Under the pieces are notes generated by a model. It did not search any database, was not told the DNA's origin, and saw nothing but the letters and a program-made list of their open reading frames with translations. 64,000 nucleotides of DNA from Stercorarius parasiticus (taxonomy: Eukaryota; Chordata; Aves; Charadriiformes; Stercorariidae), in NCBI GenBank assembly GCA_013396915.1, contig VWZL01002834.1, positions 1,324,508 through 1,388,507 of the forward strand, written 5' to 3'. The position numbers were made by a program, and so were the translations under genes. Shown one piece after another: positions 60,156-64,000 of this stretch (positions within the stretch are counted from its first letter, which is position 1; each line of letters starts with the position of its first letter).

Positions 60156-63100
60156 GTACATGTTTGATTTTAAATTATACAAGGCAATACTTTTTTGGTG
60201 TTGTTACTTTCAGTAACACAAATCAGGCCAGCTGGAGATGTTATTTCTACCCTGGAGAGTCTTGTGCAATGTTTTAAATTGTAAAGGGAAATAAGTGATT
60301 CTAGCTTTTATGATAAACAATTCACAGTGACTTCTCCGGGTATTATTTTTCTGGGAATTGCTGCACACTGCAGATTAACGTAAACTTCTATGAGCACCTT
60401 GAGAGAAATATGCATTTAAAAGTTTATTTAGGCAAGGTAAAAGATTACATTGAGAAGAATACATTAGCATACGCTAAGCAGAATAGAGCCAGATCTCCAC
60501 CATGAGTTCATTTTCCTCTTGTATGCATGGACAAATGAGTTTAAAATTCCTACTTCCCATTAGATGCAAAGTCCTAATCTTTACATTCCAATCAACTCCA
60601 ACAGACAAACAAATTTATTTGTCAGAAGAACTGAAAACAGTTCTTCCTGTGAAACAGGAGTGACAACCCGAGTGACATAACTTTAACTGGTTTTTATAAA
60701 AAGTTTCCAAAAGTAGTTTAACAATATTGATCCTGAAAAATTAATTTCTCAAGTCAAAACATAGTAAGCATCATGAGGGCTTTTGTGTTTTTATTCAGTA
60801 TTAGTTCAGTTTAGATCCTGGGATAGATGCCACTAATTTAAAATGAGCAACTACAGTGAGGGCTGATAAGCCTGAAGGAGTAACGCTGGCACTTTGCAGA
60901 ATTCTTGTGTCCTATGGGCAATTTTTTTAATTCTAAATAGTCTCTGTAATGCCAGTATGTCCACCTGCCATTTGACATGAAAATGTACCTCTCTCCTAAA
61001 CAACAATTGTTTGCAGACAATTATAGTGATTTCCAAATCCATGTCAAAATCAAATTGCCCCACCTCCCACGCTCCAATATAGCAAACAGTTTTGAAAGGA
61101 AAAGAGCCAAATTCCCTTTCCACTAATACACTTTAAAACCAGATCTGTACATACTATCAGAAAGGGACAAGAAGAATGATTTGGAAACAGCACTCAGTAG
61201 TAGGTGGTGGCTCAACATAAGCTATCACATCCTTGTATTGTAATTGAAAGTTCTTGATATAACCTGCATTTCACAAAGTCCAAGAGATTCAACCCAAGCT
61301 AACTTTTTAAAAATCACTTTCAGCCTATATTCCATCCATAAAAAGACCATAACTGAAGCTTAAATAAGGTTTTTGACAATATATTAGATTTCTAACAGGT
61401 TCAAATTCATCTTTCCTCCCACATAACACATCTTTTTTTTTTTAATGTATGGAGATTAATTTGAATAAACACACTTAAACAAATGAAATTTTAAGTCAGG
61501 TGCATCTCATAATAGAAATTATATAAATTGCCCCTTTTCTACTTGCTCTTTTTCTTCCCTAGTTGTATTTTCCAAACACTGAAAATAATATTAGTTGTAT
61601 GGACAGACAGTTAAGATAAGTCTATCTTCTGGCACAGCTGGCAAGAAGCAATGTAAGAAAAAAAATGTAGTAAGAGCCATTCTGCAGTAGGAATTGGTAT
61701 GAAGTGTATATGAAGGGATTACATCAAAGAATTCCTTCACTCGAGAGAAACGCCAACCTAATAGTAGTTCTGTAGAAATAGCAGGAAACTGCTTTAAAAA
61801 GAAACTTCTTTCTCTAGGAGATACAGAAAGAAGTGGACTAGCGTACTGCAGACTCTTGAATTTATCCCTGTATCTAATTTGGATGTTAGATATTTAAATA
61901 TCAGATTCGTAGATAAAAGAAGTTAGCCTTCTGCCCTGGTGTGTTCCTACATCCACAGAAGCATACATAGTTACCCTATTAAGAGAGTTAGGCTAACTGC
62001 TTTGACTGAAAGTGAGGATTTGATCTTTTTCACAAAATTGCAGATTCCTCACAAAAACATACAAACTAGATTTCCAGTTTGCTGATTTTTTTACCGAGTC
62101 CAGTTCTAAGAAAACTGGTTTTGTGCACAGTCTCTATCCTGAAGCAATGATTATTCACTCCATCTTTTCCTTGAATAAAGTTCGGAATAAGAAATTCTTA
62201 AGAGTTCTTGTATATAAATATTTGCTTAAATAAGAGGGACAATAGAAACATAGCAGGAGTAAAAGTGGACAGGACACAAATGTGCTTGGTGTGCTTTGTC
62301 ACACCCTTCTAACAGAAGAGGAAAAAAGGTCTACATCTTATGTTGCTTATAATTTATAAGACAAAGAGGAAAGGTTAAAGTATCATCTAAAAAGTAATTT
62401 TACACACAGGAGACAGACATGGTCAGAGGAGTTATATTTGGTTGGTTTTGTTGTTGTTGGTTTTTGTTTGGTCAGGGTTGTAATACATTTTAATTAATTG
62501 CTTCTTAAGGCTCTTGCTGGCAAGAAGTCCCTATTCTGTAAGAATGTAGCATACAGAAGATTAGTTGTTTTCCTGAGTGGAAGTCTAAACTTGTAAATAT
62601 AAAATAGTTCATTCCCAACGTGTTAAGCAGCCACATTCTTGTGGCTGAAGCCACTGAAACACGGAGAAAGCCAACAGAAATTAGTTTAGGAGAGCAGTCC
62701 TATGCAAAGGATTCAACGGGAAAGAAGCGCGAGGCATCTGTGTGGAAGCTGGGCAAGCGGGCAGACAAAGCTCAAAAGTTTTAATAGGATAATAGAGATG
62801 ACATGCAAAAATGAGATATGAAAAAAACCCCAAACAACTAGATGCCAGAAAGAATGGTGCAAACCTCCAAAGTCAGGAAGAAGCTTGGAAACAGTAACCT
62901 CTCATTGCCCTGTTCTGCCTCTCTGCAGTTCAATTCCTTAATTTATTCTATTCTAGTCTGACACATTTGCAACTCCAGCCTTCTCAAAGCAATCAACAAG
63001 TCTATTGCTCAGGATGAGGATCAAACTGATTGTTAGAGCTAAACGGTGGTTTGTCAGATTGCCAGAATGACTCTTTAAAAGAAATATATTATTACAATTT

Positions 63101-63312
63101 TAGCAAGTCCATTAACGTCACAATCTAAAGCAAGTACAATGGGCATTCATTTTCCTGTGTCAGTCTTAGGTATACGTACGTACTGCCAGGATGAAGGATA
63201 AGCTACTGCTGTAACCATTCTCTTTTACTTCTCTCTTCTTCCAAACTTCCTCCCACAGATGCACACCAACTGTGCTAGTTCTTCCCTGTTTTGCAGTGAT
63301 ACGCAGAAGCCT
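60156..63312. other. Gene-free stretch
   Basis: AT-rich with no convincing exon or named repeat. Overlapping minus-strand frames at 60838-61123 (60 and 90 codons) lack support. A T-run lies at about 61433-61443. Confidence 0.45.
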
Positions 63313-63505
63313 CAACTAAGATTAGGGCCCCAGTGTGCCGTACATCAATAGCAAGACACAGTCCTTGCCTCAGAGAGCTCACAGGTTAAATAGCCAGGAC
63401 AGGCAAATGACAGGAGAAATAATGGAGAAAGGTAGAGATAAAGTTACTTGCCCGAGGTCACAGAGCAGGCCAGGAACAGAACCCCTATCTCCTCTTCCTT
63501 CCTAA
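63313..63505 (+). repeat. Ancient amniote interspersed repeat (CR1/L3- or MIR-like), name uncertain
   Basis: The order 'agattagggccccagtgtgc', 'cacagtccttgcctcagaga' / 'gctcacaggtt', then 'gttacttgcccgaggtcaca' / 'gagcaggccaggaacagaac' and 'ccctatctcc' matches a repeat pattern I know to be widespread in turtles, crocodilians and mammals ('gggccccattgtgctagg', 'acagtccctgcc...gagctta', 'ttgcccaaggtcacacagc...gaacccaggtctcc'). The second half also resembles the core of MIR-type SINEs. The orientation given is that of the matched pattern. Family name, and whether SINE or LINE, cannot be fixed by eye. Confidence 0.65.
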
Positions 63506-64000
63506 TAGGTCAGATTTTCTCTCACCTTTGGCTGAACTTCCTTCTCTGCCTCTTCTCCTCAGTTATGAATAATTCATTCTCCAGCTCACAGGTCAAGATT
63601 GCTGTTCACATACGATAACATTAACCAGAGAAGAAGTCTTATGCTACTGTATTAAAAATGCTTAAAAGCATGGCAAGACGAAAACTTTACAGCCAAGAAC
63701 GTTGCTACTTTGGTTTCTTTATCCGTATGCATTTAGAATTGTTTCTTTTTTACTGATACCAGTGCAATTTGTCTCTCTCTGCCTGCCCATGGCAAGGATT
63801 TAATATCTGCAATTTATAGCTTGAAGTCTGAAGAAATTCTGCCTTCAGATTAGCTGCAACATTTCCTTTGCCCCATAAGTATTTTGAGCTTGTAGAGTTT
63901 ACTGCAAGCGTGGTAACAAAATTTAGTAGTGTGAATTTAGTAGTTGTTCACCACTTTTACACATAAAACTGTATCACCCACCAAATGACTTGGAGATGGA
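63506..64000. other. Gene-free right edge
   Basis: No exon-like block with good paired splice sites and no recognised repeat in the last 500 bases. Confidence 0.45.

Noticed and set aside
1..64000. Endogenous retrovirus, CRISPR array, rRNA gene, mitochondrial insert or bacterial-type system
   Set aside because: No gag/pol/env motifs, paired LTRs, regularly spaced repeats, rRNA-like blocks or mitochondrial gene order were seen on either strand. The window reads as ordinary gene-poor bird DNA.

Overview
The window looks like avian nuclear DNA. The main evidence is four CR1 (chicken repeat 1) LINE fragments, the typical interspersed repeat of birds. One of them (36533-36910) is young and well preserved, with the usual bird 3' end and the C-terminal reverse-transcriptase frame. 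The sequence is AT-rich by eye, with long gene-poor stretches, small microsatellites and one 22-base assembly gap (21887-21908). Nothing in it looks bacterial, viral or organellar, and no bacterial-type operon, CRISPR array or rRNA gene is visible.

No gene can be named from the sequence. Almost all long reading frames are short and unconvincing. What can be supported is a set of exon-like blocks, each an open frame bounded by splice signals. Most lie on the minus strand. (1) 3.6-23 kb: about a dozen blocks, the best being a phase-compatible pair at 17886-17987 and 16681-16895, plus cleanly bounded small blocks at 14518-14576, 12328-12403 and 10091-10141. (2) 35-60 kb: a convincing minus-strand terminal exon at 35312-35461, with weaker possible upstream blocks at 37882, 39322, 40496 and 59357. 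(3) A weaker plus-strand series at 51022, 56070, 58502 and 58975 has compatible phases and ends in a stop. Chance pseudo-exons greatly outnumber real exons in vertebrate DNA, so most of these carry low confidence; they are testable hypotheses, not gene models.

Repeats by region: a decayed plus-strand CR1 covering reverse transcriptase to 3' end (about 3840-5040); a young minus-strand CR1 3' end (36533-36910); a very old plus-strand CR1/L3-type ORF2 fragment (about 51110-52050); an old plus-strand CR1 3' end (about 56840-57007); and an ancient amniote-type repeat near the right edge (about 63313-63505). Simple repeats include (AT)n at 13571, poly-T at 14674, a G/GT tract at 24119, a T/G tract at 28580, a G-quadruplex-capable tract at 40741, and several short tandem duplications.

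The window is best read as gene-poor avian sequence holding parts of one to three genes with small exons and long introns, colonised by CR1 elements of different ages. I found no coherent novel system. The items most worth checking are the terminal exon at 35312-35461, the exon pair at 16681-17987, and the GC-rich open blocks either side of the assembly gap (21956-23085).
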